Shown piece by piece: positions 47,264 to 60,060 of a DNA stretch of 64,000 bases. The notes beneath the pieces were generated by a model. That model was not told where the DNA came from. It saw nothing but the letters and a program-made list of their open reading frames with translations, and did no database searches. The DNA comes from Solea solea (lineage: Eukaryota; Chordata; Actinopteri; Pleuronectiformes; Soleidae), in assembly GCF_958295425.1 (NCBI RefSeq), contig NC_081154.1, positions 15,540,938 to 15,604,937 of the forward strand, given 5' to 3'. Position 1 is the stretch's first letter. Each line of letters begins with the position of its first letter. The position numbers and the translations under genes were made by a program.

Positions 47264-50200
47264 AAAGTGAGGAAGTCCTCGGTTTGTTGCACTTTGCACT
47301 CTCACCATTAGACGTCACCACTTGTTACACACTGGACCGTTGGAATTTCAATACTTAATACACTTAAAGTTACAGTAGCGCTGTAGCCTACTATATGTTA
47401 TCAGAAAGCCATTTTATTTTTTTAATGTTTGCACAAAAATGAATTGAATACTGCCATTTAGCTATATTTTTCTCATTTATTTCAATATGCCAAGGATGTT
47501 GGATAAATGCAGGAATAACAGTTTAGAGGAAAAAAAACGTGTTGTTTTTGTTGTTGTTTAGAAAATGATATCAAAAGTTCAAGTGTCTCTGCCTGACAGT
47601 GACTGATTACACTTTCCGCTTCAACACTGACGATAGATCTACGGCGGGCGTCACAGGCTGTGACTAAGAGAAACACATATGGAGATTAGAAATCTTCTCA
47701 GTGCTGAAAGAGAAGAAGGGATATGAGGCAGCACTGAGAGCAGACGCCTCCAAATGAGTCAATGGCGTGTGTGTTTTGTAAAAGGAAGCAGGTGCAGTAT
47801 CTTTTCAAGCTTTAATATTGCACGACTAATGAAGGATGGTTGAATGAAGAGAAGGTGGAAAAGTGTGAGATGGTGTGTTTAACTCACGTGGAACGGTTCT
47901 GACTTCGTCGCGGAGACGTGGGAATAATGCAGTCAGTGGATTTGTACGCTCTCTTTCTACAACCAGCCTTTCAAATGACTTTCACAGGCCTCTCATCATA
48001 GCGTTTGTGACCAGTCGATTGACCCGTTTTGATTGAAGTGGCCTTACACTTTGGGTAAATAAAAGCTCTAAAAATGATCAACTGTGCTCTAGAAACTGTA
48101 TCCCTCTTTGTCCCTGCACCCAGCTGATTAGAACCTCCTCTTTAATGGTGGACCTTGATTGATTCGCAGGTCACAGAGTGGAGAGCAACGGAGGAGAGAA
48201 GCACAAATGGAGCTCAAGGTTTTAATGACCATCCATATTTATTTTTCATTGTCTTTTATTGTAGATACAAGCAGAAAATACAGGGAATGTGTACCTTCTT
48301 TGGCACTTTGCACCCCTAGAAGACTGTGTTGAACTTATTATATCATTTTACTATGGATTATTTACTGCCTCAATAATATTCAGGTCTGGAGTGATTTCAC
48401 ATTAGCAATATGCTTTGGATCATTGTTTTGGTCTTTAAAACAGTCTTTAGCATCCAGTGTTTTTGTTGATTTTCCTTTGAGATTGACCCTGCTGATGCAA
48501 AATTATGATTTTATTATATATGTCTCTCTAATTAGTTGATGTTTGGTGAATGATGCGATTGAAAGTTGGTCTTAAAATAGTATGCTCATGAACGTCTTGA
48601 ACAAAACCTGGAATAATATAATTTTTTCACAATGGTGTTACAATTTAGGTGCATTTAGGTGAAACAAACAACAGAGCAAGAGTCATGACATTGTTCAAGT
48701 GTGAGGGGAGGTCATTAGTAAAGACTTGACACCTTTTTCTAAATTTGAATACTACATACATGTGAGACTTTTGCACAGTGCTATAGTTCGGGCTGGAAGG
48801 AAATCACTGACACCGTCTAAATCAGCTGTGCATCAGCCGATCTCCATAATTGCCTTCTTAACACCCACTCATGCGTTTACGTATGTAATCAATTTAAAGG
48901 ACTGACGCACCTGTGGGCCACCCACACAGGTGGTATTTCTGCTGTGAATGTGTGAGTGTGCTGACTGACTGAAAATCTCCCTCACTGCCTTTTATTTTGA
49001 TTTTTATTTTTATTTTTATTTACAATACTGGATTTGGGATTAGATGCACCTACCCACAACACAGGTAGAGTCATAACTATTGCAGATGGCATGCTATTTA
49101 CTGCTATTTACAGCTTAAACAAGCACACAACACACTACATTGATACATAGATGTACATATACAGTATGTTTTCTAGTTGGAACCCAACACTTGCGGCTCG
49201 TTATTTATTATTTTGTGATAATAAAAGGTCAGTGAAAGAAAGAAAAACGTTGATTGGTGTCATCCAAAACAACATTAACTAAGTCTTAGATTACTAATGG
49301 TGGCTACACACCAGATCTAGATTTATTTCTATTTGGTGATCACTTGATAAACGACCATTTATTTTAAAATAATCCCATTAACCACTGCTGCCGATCGTGT
49401 TTTATGTCATTGATCATGATTATGTGGCGTTTAATATTTGGTGTAATTTCCTGTCCAGACAGTGGCAATTAAATGGGCAGCAGGGAAGCAGTAAGGCTGA
49501 TCAAAATATGTGGTCCAACATTTGTAGATATTCTGGATCATTGTGAACTGTTATTTGTTTGTGTGTAGGAGCTCCCGCTCTGTGCTTTTATTTCGACCTA
49601 CATTCAAGAAAAAAACAAAAAACACAATAGTTGTTTTACAGTGGCCAGATGCTGTTATCTCCTACAGCCTTCCATCTCCTCAATGGCACACTCAAAGTAA
49701 GTGCACCTTGTGGTGCAGTGAACCGTATAATCTTGTCTGGGCTACACTAAACCTGCAAATTTAGTTAAATAGCATGATTAACAAACTGAATGGACACCCA
49801 CCCACAGAATATCAGCCCGTCTCCTGGCCTCCATGCGATGTGCGTGCTGGACTCTTGCCATTACTGGACCTTTCTACCCCTGGATACATTTATGAGCTTG
49901 ATCAGTCAGTAATGGATATTTTTGTCACCTACTCATGCTCATACTCGTGCAGTGAGCTGGGAAATAAATAAAAAAAAAAAGTTTGATAAGCAATTTTTGA
50001 CTATCAAAGCTATATTGTCACTGTCAGAGTGCTTGATAAAGCTTGACTGAACATGATCCCGAGCAGAGGTGTAATTAGCTAGAATAACTGTAAGCACCTG
50101 TGTTGATGTGCAGTGCCTTAAATAGCCTCCGTCTCATGGTAAGTACCTGCTGTTGCTACTGCCAACTGCTATTCACTTTTAGCTTTGCATATACATGTAG

Positions 50201-50812
50201 AGACGTATGCATGTACCTTACCTGAATTTGTTTTAAGACGTATTTTTAGATACGAGACGTCGATTGTTAAGCCCTCTTTGGCAAAATATGATTAGTGAAT
50301 GTGGACCATGCAAATGAAGCTGATTTGAAATTAAATCATATCGTGATAATTAGGAATATCGCTCCTCCATGTTGTCACATGTGCTTAAATAACACTGACT
50401 GGCAGTGTTATACTTTGGCTTCATTCATCCTGCTTCCATTAGGCCTCTTGTTTTTGCTCTGCCCAATGATGTGAAATGGCTTCCTTACTGAGTAGCACAT
50501 TAGGGCCATTTCGATTGTATTTTCCATAATATTAACTTCTGTGTCATGAGAGCTGGACTGGCTAATTGGAGATAAACCCTGTATGTGGCCTCCCAGCATC
50601 ACTTTCTAGGATATAGTAAAATGTTTGTGCTCATTTCAGTTAATGTATTTGCTTCTTAAGTGTCGTGTGTACAAAACGACTGCACCGACTGATTCTGATT
50701 CAGAAAGCATTGGATATAATAGTGGAGGATTTCCTAAATGTCTGATTTATTTTTCGAGGCTGTTTACGGACCAGTTGTGAATAATCACAAAGATAATATA
50801 TGAAGAAAATAT
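47264..50812. other. Intron sequence, no gene recognised
   Basis: AT-rich unique sequence. (TTTTA)n at 48990-49020 and poly-A at 49970-49980. 50290-50600 is repeat-free with ATTA-type motifs. No exon is recognised. Confidence 0.45.
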
Positions 50813-50838
50813 GTATATATATATATATATATATATAT
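50813..50838. repeat. (TA)n microsatellite at a LINE truncation point
   Basis: An AT array that begins exactly where the LINE coding similarity on the minus strand stops. Confidence 0.9.
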
Positions 50839-51345
50839 GTTCTCCAACACTTTTGTAGGCGTCTTCCATCTTGACCACGGGACCTCGGCAAACATGTTTC
50901 CGTGAACTATTCCAGCCACTTTGTTGTGGTGTTCCATTTACGCCTTCCCAGCCATCATCTTACATCCTGCTGTGATGAGCCGCACAGTCTCAGGGGTATC
51001 TTTACACAGCCTACATTTAGGGTTTTGCCTAGTATAGAGCCCAGCCTCTACTAATCTTGTGCTTAGGGCCTGTTCCAGTCTTCTCCAGACATTGGTATGT
51101 TTTTCTGCTATCAGCCACTTCTTGGAAGGACAAGCCCCTACAGGGCATGCAGTTCCATGTTGTGGCCCTCTGGCTCCTCCTCTCTGCAGGGTTTCAGCAG
51201 CCTGCAGGATTCACTTAGCAGGTCATCATTGGGGGCCCATCTTCCTGATGTATTCTTGGATGTTACTTGTTTTATCCTGGATTGTGGCTTACAGGGTGCT
51301 GGACTTATCCATATACATGTGTTGCACAAACAGTGGGACTGAACA
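50839..51345 (-). pseudogene. Non-LTR retrotransposon ORF2, C-terminal zinc-finger region remnant
   Basis: The minus strand near 50880-51060 reads EQALSTRLVEAGLYTRQ, then PKCRLCKDTPETV, then ITAGCK, a TAA stop, HHNKVAGIV, and PWSRW followed by KTPTKVLEN. This is the cysteine/histidine region near the C-terminus of a fish LINE. The expected zinc-binding His after PETV is Leu here. I think the family is of the restriction-like-endonuclease type (R2/R4-like), from memory of motif order. Upstream to about 51345 a second frame carries NDDLLSES and REEEPEGHN. Frameshifts, an in-frame stop and an internal deletion make it dead. Confidence 0.7.
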
Positions 51346-52425
51346 TAACCCACAAACAATTTCAAAAAATGCATCTGGCTTCACTCTCAATGGCTGCAAA
51401 ATACAGTTAGAGGATGGTGGCGTGCGCTGTATACCAAAACCTAAATCTACCCTCCTGTTGTAGATCTGTCCTCAGAAATCTCAGAGGCATCGTGCACTTC
51501 GTTTATATGAACAGAAGCCATATAATGTATGCAAGTACAATAACGTATGTATGTTTATTAACCGGTAAGAAATCTACATTACAGCGATATATACAAATAA
51601 GAACAACCTTCACATGTTTCTAAGAAAGGAAATGAAATGATGAAAACTCACCAGGATAAAAGTGCTTCAAGGCATTCAGCGATCGACAGCTTGCAGCAGC
51701 AGGAGGTCTCGACAAATATGTCAAGTGGAACCTTCTTAGAACAAATAACACCACAAAAAAATGCACCACCTGAAGTGAAAGTAGAAGTGTTTCGGTTCCG
51801 CTGGTGCGTTTCTTTTTTTTCTTTTCGTTGTTGGCAATATCCGAGGAAATGTCAAACAGAAGGAAACGTCATGTTGACTGTCAACAGATTTTCGAGTTTT
51901 AGGACTGAGATAAAGAGACTCGCGGAGAGATGATCTGCGTTTGCCTGCCGACCGAAGCAAAAGTGCAGGTCTGGTGATGATGCTGCAAGAGAGAGACGGC
52001 AAGATTAGATTAGACGGCCTCACAATCAACATTTAAGTAATAGCCATGATACTATGATAATAAAACCCACTTCAGCAGTAATGACAAAGAACACGGCAGC
52101 AAATTGAAGATGTACGTGAAGTGCACTTTAAAAGAAGCAGAAACTGTCTGTTCAGCACTGTACTGAGCTCCTGCAGTGGCTGAATGTTTTTAGTCATTGT
52201 TTTTTCTTCAGTTTCTTCACTCATATTTGGTGCATCGTGATGACGTATTCTAAGTACAGACACATGAATGCTGCATTAGGCGAGTTTAGATTTGTTAACA
52301 TTATAAATTATGTTTATATCTGCACAGGCAAGGGTCGCAGTTGGGCTGCAGAGAAATTAAATGAATGAGTTTGCAGGTTTATTTAATGTTTTTTTTTTAT
52401 AATATATTGTCCCACATAATCATGT
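51346..52425. other. Intron sequence, no gene recognised
   Basis: Overlapping 98-codon frames on opposite strands at 51637-52032 have no recognisable family. No structural RNA or repeat is identified. Confidence 0.4.
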
Positions 52426-52461
52426 ATTTATTAAGTTTAAATATATTTAAACTTAATAAAT
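52426..52461. repeat. Perfect 36-bp AT-rich palindrome
   Basis: Each base from 52426 to 52443 pairs with its partner in 52444-52461 with no spacer. The left half contains TTTATTAAGTTTAAATA. It could extrude as a cruciform. Confidence 0.95.
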
Positions 52462-53079
52462 TCCGCAAACCACAGTTTTAGAGGCGTCACTTTTGCCATG
52501 TGAGTGATCCAGCGTCTGCAAACCAGCGCAGGCTTGGTCATTTGATTAATTAAATCCATAAGTAGTGTTAAGTTCATGGTTTTTATTTCAGTGAAAGTGC
52601 AGGTAGATCATTTTACCATCCAGCATACCTTACACTATCACATACTGTATGTACGACTATTCTGTTTTAGTCCTCTATAGGCTGCTATAGGTTGTAGAGC
52701 ACTACAGTAAACATGCTGTTTTTAGTTCATTCTAAAACAAGTTTACTATAATAAAACATTCCCGGCGACTGGGTCAGGACCCACAGAAAGAGAGATTTAT
52801 TGGGGTTGACAATTTTGTTTCCCATGCTTTTTCATAGGATTTATGTGTTTTAAGTAAAACCTTGATTCATATTTTAATTATACTACTTTGGAAATATTTT
52901 CTTTTCAAAATACAGAATGGGCAGTAAAAACATACTTTTTTTTTTTAAAGTGGATCCCCATATAAAATAGTTTTGCAACTATACTTCGCCACACAATACA
53001 ATCAATACCGTAGAAAATGCTGTATTTGTGTTAAAACCTAGACATACATTTACAAGGAAACCTCGCTGCACCCCCTGCT

Positions 53080-53081
<2 letters not shown>

Positions 53082-53115
<34 letters not shown>
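53082..53115 (+). repeat. (CA)n microsatellite
   Basis: About 17 CA units followed by GACAGA. Confidence 0.95.
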
Positions 53116-53118
<3 letters not shown>

Positions 53119-53224
53119 GAATAAAGAACAATCCTCCTCACTGAAAAGCAGCAGCAGAATTATCTGTAAGCCTGAAACCACAGTTGCCAGCCCTGGTGCA
53201 TGGTGGTTTGAGGTGGCAGGGGGC

Positions 53225-53345
53225 CATCGTGAAAGGGACACCGTCTCTCAAATGGAGGATCGGGGTTTAAGCTTCTGTATTCGGCCTGCTTAAGCATCCT
53301 TGAGAAAGACACTGATCCTCTGTAGCTTTACAGTATAGCGGCTCT
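53225..53345 (+). mobile_element. Worn tRNA-derived SINE body
   Basis: A degenerate B-box-like GGGGTTTAAGCTTC is followed by CATCCTTGAGAAAGACACTGA. The latter is the hallmark core of a large family of fish tRNA-derived SINEs (TCCTTGAGCAAGACACTGA). The 5' head is hardly recognisable. Confidence 0.6.
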
Positions 53346-53929
53346 GTCGCTGACTCTTTCTGCAGCACAGGAAACAGCCGACACACTTGGCTGTTTGTGT
53401 AGCTACATATACAGTAAGACTTAATAGAATGGGTTACTCTTTCTGTAATTATATATAGTTTTGAAGTTCTCTTTGATGTTTTTGTGCAAAATTAGCAGCC
53501 AAGATGCTAACGTGCTGTCGTCTTGGTTTACTCTGGTGATAGTTTTCAGCTTTTGCAGGAAATTATTAGTTTTGACATTTTTCAAGTGTAATGTTTGCAT
53601 GAGGATACATGTGGAACCTGGAAACATTATTATTTTTTATTTTTTTTCTGTACAGAGTTAATTATTATGTAGCCTAGTGTCCACAAAAACGACAGTTTGA
53701 GACAAAACATCAGAAGATTTGTCGTATGGGGACATTTTGATGTGTTTCTAATTTAATTTAATTAATTGAATTTATTTTTTTAATAGAGAGCATGTTGTGT
53801 TATAGCCAAACAAATGATGGCTGACACACTTTTGCATAAACAGCATCCATTTAAATACAGCAATAGAACAAATATAGACATAAAATGATAAGACTGGACT
53901 TAAGATCAAAAACAAATTAATTGAAGTAC

Positions 53930-54095
53930 AGGGGTGCCACACAGTGGAGCATGTGGTAGCACTGTTGCCTTGCACAAGAAGGTTGTCTATTTGTGTATCT
54001 GGTCCCGGCCTTTCTGTGTGGAGTTTGCAGCTGGGATTGGCACCAGCAGCCCCACGACACCTGTGTGGAGGATAAAGCGGTAGACAACTAATGAA
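53930..54095 (+). repeat. Internally deleted copy of the repeat seen at 4305
   Basis: Starts with GTAGCACTGTTGCCTTGCAC...GAAGGTTG, a tRNA-like head, and runs to CCTTTCTGTGTGGAGTTTGC. It then jumps directly to AGCTGGGATTGGCACCAGCA and the GTGGAGGATAAAGCGGTAGA 3' end with ATGAATG. The long middle section usual for this repeat is missing. Confidence 0.7.
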
Positions 54096-54954
54096 TGCAT
54101 TATTGATATATAATAAGGAATTAATAACTTACACTATAGAATACAAATGGAGTATTATTTGTTTTTGGTTCCGACACTTGAGCTCACATCTCTCTGCGGC
54201 CTTGTGACTGGGTTGGTGTGTCAAGTATAAACAATGCAGCATGCTTTGCGTGTTTTGCATGGAACACACCTCTTGTCACATTTTCAGCATTTCAGTGGTG
54301 GAAAAAAAAAAACAAGCATTTTAGAGAGAAGCACTAAACCTGGTGTATTTACAGTTTCCTGTCTGCAGACTCGACAGAGTCCTCTATCTGTGTTACTCCA
54401 GGGAGGAGAGAGAGAGAGGGAGAGAACAGAGGGGATTGGGTGTGATGTAGGGCCACAGGCATAAAGACTCCATGTGTGAGTGAGCTAAAGGTTCCATGGG
54501 GGGAGGTCATTTCAGCCCCTCATGAACCCGAGATTGAAAGCATTTGTGATCTTCTGATCTTGCTTAATCTCTGCACAACAGATGCCGGACTTTCTCTCAA
54601 AATGGCTGCCGTGCCCCTGCAACACTGTTACAGTAAGGATTGACCAGGAAACTCGATTACAGGGCCAGGCAGGACACTAATAATAGAAAATAAAAATAAA
54701 TCAATCACTATAAAAGATGTTCAGAGAACTTATAAATGAAACTACTACTGATAAAGTTTTGACTTTGGAAAATGTGTGATGTGTTCTCTTTCAGAGGTTC
54801 TGTATATGCTTTTCATCAGGCAACATACACAAGAACAACAACGTTCACTGCACCTGCTTAGTAAAGATGGAAGAATGCAGTTTATACAGGGCGAGATCAA
54901 TACTTTGAAGACTAAGGGTTTTTTGTTGTTTTGCCCACAATGACCTTGAAGGAA
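54096..54954. other. Intron sequence, no gene recognised
   Basis: Poly-A at 54300-54311 and a GA-rich block at 54405-54428. No exon is recognised. Confidence 0.45.
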
Positions 54955-55010
54955 GAGAGAGAGAGAGAGAAAGACAGACAGAGAGAGCCAGAGAGAGAGA
55001 GACTGAGCTT
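54955..55010 (+). repeat. (GA)n-rich microsatellite
   Basis: Interrupted GAGAGA/CAGACAGA sequence. Confidence 0.9.
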
Positions 55011-55754
55011 AGACTGTTGAATTCACGGTGGGTGACTCAGAATAATCGGTTCACTTTGCTGTAGCAGTCATCAGCCCCTCATCTGCATGATCCAGAATTA
55101 ATTATTCATTTGGTCTTTTTCAACACTAAAAGGGTCACATCTCTCCCTCCACTCCTGCCACGGTTAAATCCACAATGAAGGCTCCCAACATTGTTTAAAC
55201 TCACACATACACGATGGAGGCTTCAGCTGAATCACTACTCGTTCACCCTGAATGGGCCTGCGTCACACTTTCTCGTGGTTGCATTGTGGATCTGTTGCTT
55301 TGCTTTTTGCTGGCACTGTGGAATATACAGATTTTGCAGCACAGTCGTTAGCGATTTAAATCACGCTTTCTTTTTTTTTTTTGCATCAAAGTGCAAACAG
55401 AACACTGTCCAACCTGAGCTATCAGACAAGGACATTTCCTCTGTTGCTGGTGTGTTAATCAAACAGTGCACCCAACAGTGGTGGACACAGTTACTACAAA
55501 GTCAGCCATTAAAGACTCTGCCTCCACCACCAGGCATCAAACCATTCATCATATATCGCACATTTATTGACAGTATTTTTGAAGTTTATTTTTGTTTTTA
55601 ACTTTTTTTTTTCTTTCAAAGAGAACACCTCTTATTGAGAGATCAAGGCGATAAGTACAAGTGTTTTAATATATTGTGCGTCACATCCAATGTCTATGTC
55701 AAACGCACTATTCAAAGGCCTTGACAAACTTGTGTGAAGTACACATTTGGAGTG

Positions 55755-55757
<3 letters not shown>

Positions 55758-55832
<75 letters not shown>
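55758..55832. repeat. (TA)37 microsatellite
   Basis: 75 nt of uninterrupted TA. The Ile-Tyr open frame through it is spurious. Confidence 0.95.
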
Positions 55833-55835
<3 letters not shown>

Positions 55836-58446
55836 TATCTGTATAAAAACTTTTTTACAGATTATTATCTATCATTTTGCGAGTCAAAGAGGTTTTTCGG
55901 CTCCACATTATTTTTATTTGGGTGGAGAGGGGACACAAAATGTCTCTTTCCATCCTAACAGTTTTAGACCCCTGAGCTAAGATTTGATAGGACTTTGTTT
56001 CCAGCCATTATATTTTATTTTTTGAACGTTAAATTTCACAATTTCATTTTAAATTCACTTGTAAGATGTTATCACTTTCTTCTTTGACCCCTTGGATAAC
56101 TGGGCAGTCCCTAAAGATACGCGAATGCTCTCCTATTTTTCTACATTAGTTTCTTTCACATATGAAGAGATTATAAGAGGTGTATTAAAATACCAGATTT
56201 TTAGTTTCCAGTCAAATTTTTTTTTTCCATGCACTCACTTAATAACACCAAATTACACAATCTGCATTATGGAAGAGTGGAATTTGGTGGAATTTGTGAT
56301 TTGCAGCAGTACGTGTTACTGGAAAACAAATACTCATCCATTTTTCATGGGCGAGTGATTCTCAATGGGGAAATCTACTTGTAGTGTACACTGTACCGTA
56401 CATTGTTTACATTATTTTATTGCTATGACCATTGCAGAATATACACTAAAACATTTAGAGTGGTCAGCTATTTGTGTCTGTTTCTTCTCGTCTGTCTGTC
56501 GTCCTTACTTTATATTCAATGTTCCAAATAACAAAAACTATAATGGCGTGAAATATAAAGCTACACTGACTAACAATGTAAAAGCCCCCTTATGGGAAAT
56601 CATTTGTCATAAATTGTGCTTTTATTTCCATTTTATTTGTCAGGTTGACTCACAGTTTACAGTTACTGTTCATATAATGAAACCTAATAAAATGTGCATT
56701 TGGTGGGAGAGAAGAACGAGACCATTCATATTGAAAAACAGGCTATAAGCCATGATATGAATGTCCTGTAATGTAGGCTGCACGCAGAACAATACTGGAG
56801 CACAGCAGTGAGTTGTTACTGTCGCTACCCATGGTTATTGCATAATGCATGTGCCACAGTTGAAAAACAATTTGAGTGAGTAAAATATTCAACAAAACAA
56901 TAATTAACACTGTGAACCGTACAGTTGTCTTAGTTAAAAAATCTACACACACACACACACACACAGAAAACATAATTTTCTCTTTGCTCTGAAATCAAAA
57001 TGGATTTCTGTCGGGAACAAGTAGAGGAAAAGTCAAAATTGATTAAACATTAAAGATAATATATGATGCATTCAAGGGCCGCAGTGAGAAATTGTTTTCA
57101 TTATTGATTCATTCACTGATAGTGTTCGCGATTACTCAAATAAACCCCCCGGGGCCTTAAAGGAAAATGTTTTAATCATCTCGTCAAAAAACTTACGGAT
57201 GTTCACTTTATTAAATGCAATGAGTAAATGCAAAGAGTAAATGCAAAGAAAAGCATAAAACAATCTCCCTTTTAGATTCAGAAACAGTACATTGAATGTT
57301 TAGTACCACTTTGTTTCAAGCTCCGGTGTGTAACTTCTGTCACCACAGCATCTTCAACTTCAAAAACGCGTCACTCTGTGTCTCCACGGACACAAAAACA
57401 AAACACTACTATACGGAGAAACATGTGGGTTGTGTATATTTAAATCATCAATCAAAAATTAAAATAGTTGCTGTTTAAATATTTCAGTTAACCCAGTGCA
57501 TTATAAAAAGTGCTATTAAATGATAAATCACTTCTTTTGAAATCAACATGCTTTTGTCTGTGTATGTGTAGCGTTTGTCTTTGTTTCTCCGCATAGACAT
57601 TTTAATAAACACCTTTTCAAATCACTGTGTTGTCGCATTGTGCTGCGACTGAGCTCTAGGTTGAACTGCTGCGAATAATTCCGCACTCTTCATATAGAAA
57701 CTCTTGATTACACCCACACATTTGGCTTGAGAGAGCCAGGGTGATAAAACATATACAACTAAATAAGACAATTCATCTCTCAAACAGCAGATGTTCCCAC
57801 AACAGTCTGCTTTGAATCCCAGTTCCTCTTGAGACTCAGAGTTCAATAACCTCTGGACATACAGTACACGCCCCGCAGGGTGTTAACTAGGTCAATCCGC
57901 CTATTATAGCGTTTATTTTTAACAGTAACATCATGATCACTGATTTCCACTAGCGCTGAAACCAAGCCCTGACATCAGTTAACTCATGTTAAAAGCTCTT
58001 TTTTTTCCAAACATGAAACTAAGTGAATCCCTATTCATGATTAATTAGAATGCCCCCAAAACACAGGAAATAAAGCCCTTTAAAGTGAAGTTTTAAATGG
58101 AGCAGCGCTGCAGTCACTCAAGGATTACTGCTGTCATTTGTACTGTGTACGGCAAAAGGCTGCCTGAGGTAAGATTAACTTGTAACATTATGTAACCCAG
58201 ATGTTAGAAGATGTTCTCTCACTGCCGTCCCTTTTCTCTTAACTACAGTGGGGTACTGTATCTTTCCTGCACTTTCCCCCCCTTTCTGTTGCTTCTTTGA
58301 GACAAACACGAATTAACAAGTGACAAGACTGTGTGTGCAAATTTATGGGCTTCATCTTGGCCGAGGGTTTCAGTTGATACAGAGGCACACGTAGATGTAT
58401 TTTTCATGGCGTTTGGAGTATTCATTTGTGTTTATTTCAGTGTGGA
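55833..58446. other. Intron sequence, no gene recognised
   Basis: (AC)n at 56945-56966. The frames of 127 codons (56365-56748) and 88 codons (56092-56358) have no recognisable domain. 57050-57125 may be a worn piece of the GTTGCAGCC-type repeat. Confidence 0.4.
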
Positions 58447-58531
58447 GTATATATATATATATATATATATACATATATATGTATATATATATATATATGT
58501 ATATATATATACATATATATAACAAATATAA

Positions 58532-58565
<34 letters not shown>
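58447..58565. repeat. Long interrupted (TA)n with ATACATATATGTAT palindromes
   Basis: TA arrays broken by CATATATATGTAT units and one AACAAATATAAAACAAAT segment. All are self-complementary. It gives Tyr-Ile frames on both strands that are not genes. Confidence 0.95.
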
Positions 58566-58568
<3 letters not shown>

Positions 58569-59904
58569 ATAAAACAGACATAAAACAAAAAGGAGAGATT
58601 GAAAAATAAAGCAAAAACAAATTTGCAGTATAACTTGCGTACTGTGTAATACATGCTCAAAAAGGAGCAGCGAGAAGTTTTCAACGCCAAGACGACAAAT
58701 GTGATTTCACACATTTCTGTGGTGTACAGAAATGTATAGTGGCAGCATACAGTATGATCCTGTTGTGCACAAGCTGGCGGTGGTGCAGTGAAATGTGCAT
58801 GTACATGCAGGCACAAACAAAAGACCAAGACTATTTGTTTTAGTGGGCAGGGTATATAAAGCCCACACACAGAGACACTCACACAGGCTTATGTGATATA
58901 AAAGCATTGCAGATCATAACATTTGATAGAAAACTACCAGGCAACATACACATGATAGGTTCTGAGGTGGAGGATAATTTCTATGCTTTCCTCTTGTCCC
59001 CTCGCTGCTTTAACCAATACTGAATAAACTCCTAACCCCTCTATTCAACACACACACACACACACATATATGCGGCGTAATCTATAATTTAGTGTGGTAG
59101 AGGCAGTGTATGTCAGTGAGAGTGGGTGCAGACATCCACCATCTTAGAGCCCAGTCTGATCAAAGTACCGTCCGGTCACAAAGGTTAGATATGCAGTAAT
59201 CAAAGGTGGGGGGGATGCATCTCAAGGAATCTGGACGCCCTGCAGGCCATCACGTATTCACAGACACACTCCTGCCTACTATAGTGCAATAAGTCTGGTT
59301 GTGTGGACATACATTTATTTATTTTTTTTTATTATGGTACATGTGCCGCTGAGATCTGTATACCCTGAGAATAGAGTGTCTCTCACAAAATGTGGAGGAA
59401 CGCTGAGAATCACAACAGCTGCCATTTACTAAATACTGTTAACTTGCTTTAAAGAAACATTTCCTTCACAAACGGAATATATATAACAGCAGAATCCTGC
59501 TCGAGAAACCAATTAATGATGGTTTTGACAATTACTTCTCATGAAAAACAAGAACTACTTGTTAAACAAGAAAAAAAAACTGCTTTTCTGAGCTCAAACT
59601 TTCAAAGCAATGAAATGTGTTATCTCATCGTGTTATGAATAACCATATTGATATTTATAGGACTCTTGTTAAAGTGCTACTGAATAAGAATTTAAGGTGA
59701 TAATTATTGTTGCTGACTTATTGCCAAGCATGTCTGATTATAGGGGCTTTAAAAAGTCACTTGCATATATTGAAGTCATTTATTCAGCTAATTCTTCAAC
59801 GTTTCGTAAATAAAATAATGTAATAACTGCACAATTCATTTACTGCATTAGCACTGATTATGGCACTCTATAGGTACAAAGGTACTGCTTTTTATAAGCA
59901 ATTG
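58566..59904. other. Intron sequence, no gene recognised
   Basis: (CA)n at 59050-59067. 59600-59890 is AT-rich, repeat-free sequence that resembles a conserved non-coding element by composition. Confidence 0.4.
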
Positions 59905-60060
59905 TTGTGAATGATCAGTATTTATATAGCACTTCTAGTCTGTTTGAAGGGCTTTATACTCCTAAGCAATGTCGTTGTATTTACGAAGCACTTTTCACAC
60001 ACCAAAGTCGATTTAATGTGCTGCACAGAGGCTTTAAAAACTATAGACGGAATAGAAAGG
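59905..60060 (+). repeat. 'tatttatatagcactt'-type interspersed repeat
   Basis: GTATTTATATAGCACTTCTA and, 55 nt later, GTATTTACGAAGCACTTTTC followed by CACCAAAGTCGATTTA. These are recognisable pieces of a common fish repeat that advertises 'tatatagcgcttttc...aaagcgctttac'. Confidence 0.5.

Noticed and set aside
55191..55601. 136-codon plus-strand frame as a gene
   Set aside because: It spans a poly-T run and has no domain or splice support.
58370..58882. 170-codon minus-strand frame
   Set aside because: Its middle is a translated (TA)n array (Tyr-Ile runs) and the flanks show no family resemblance.
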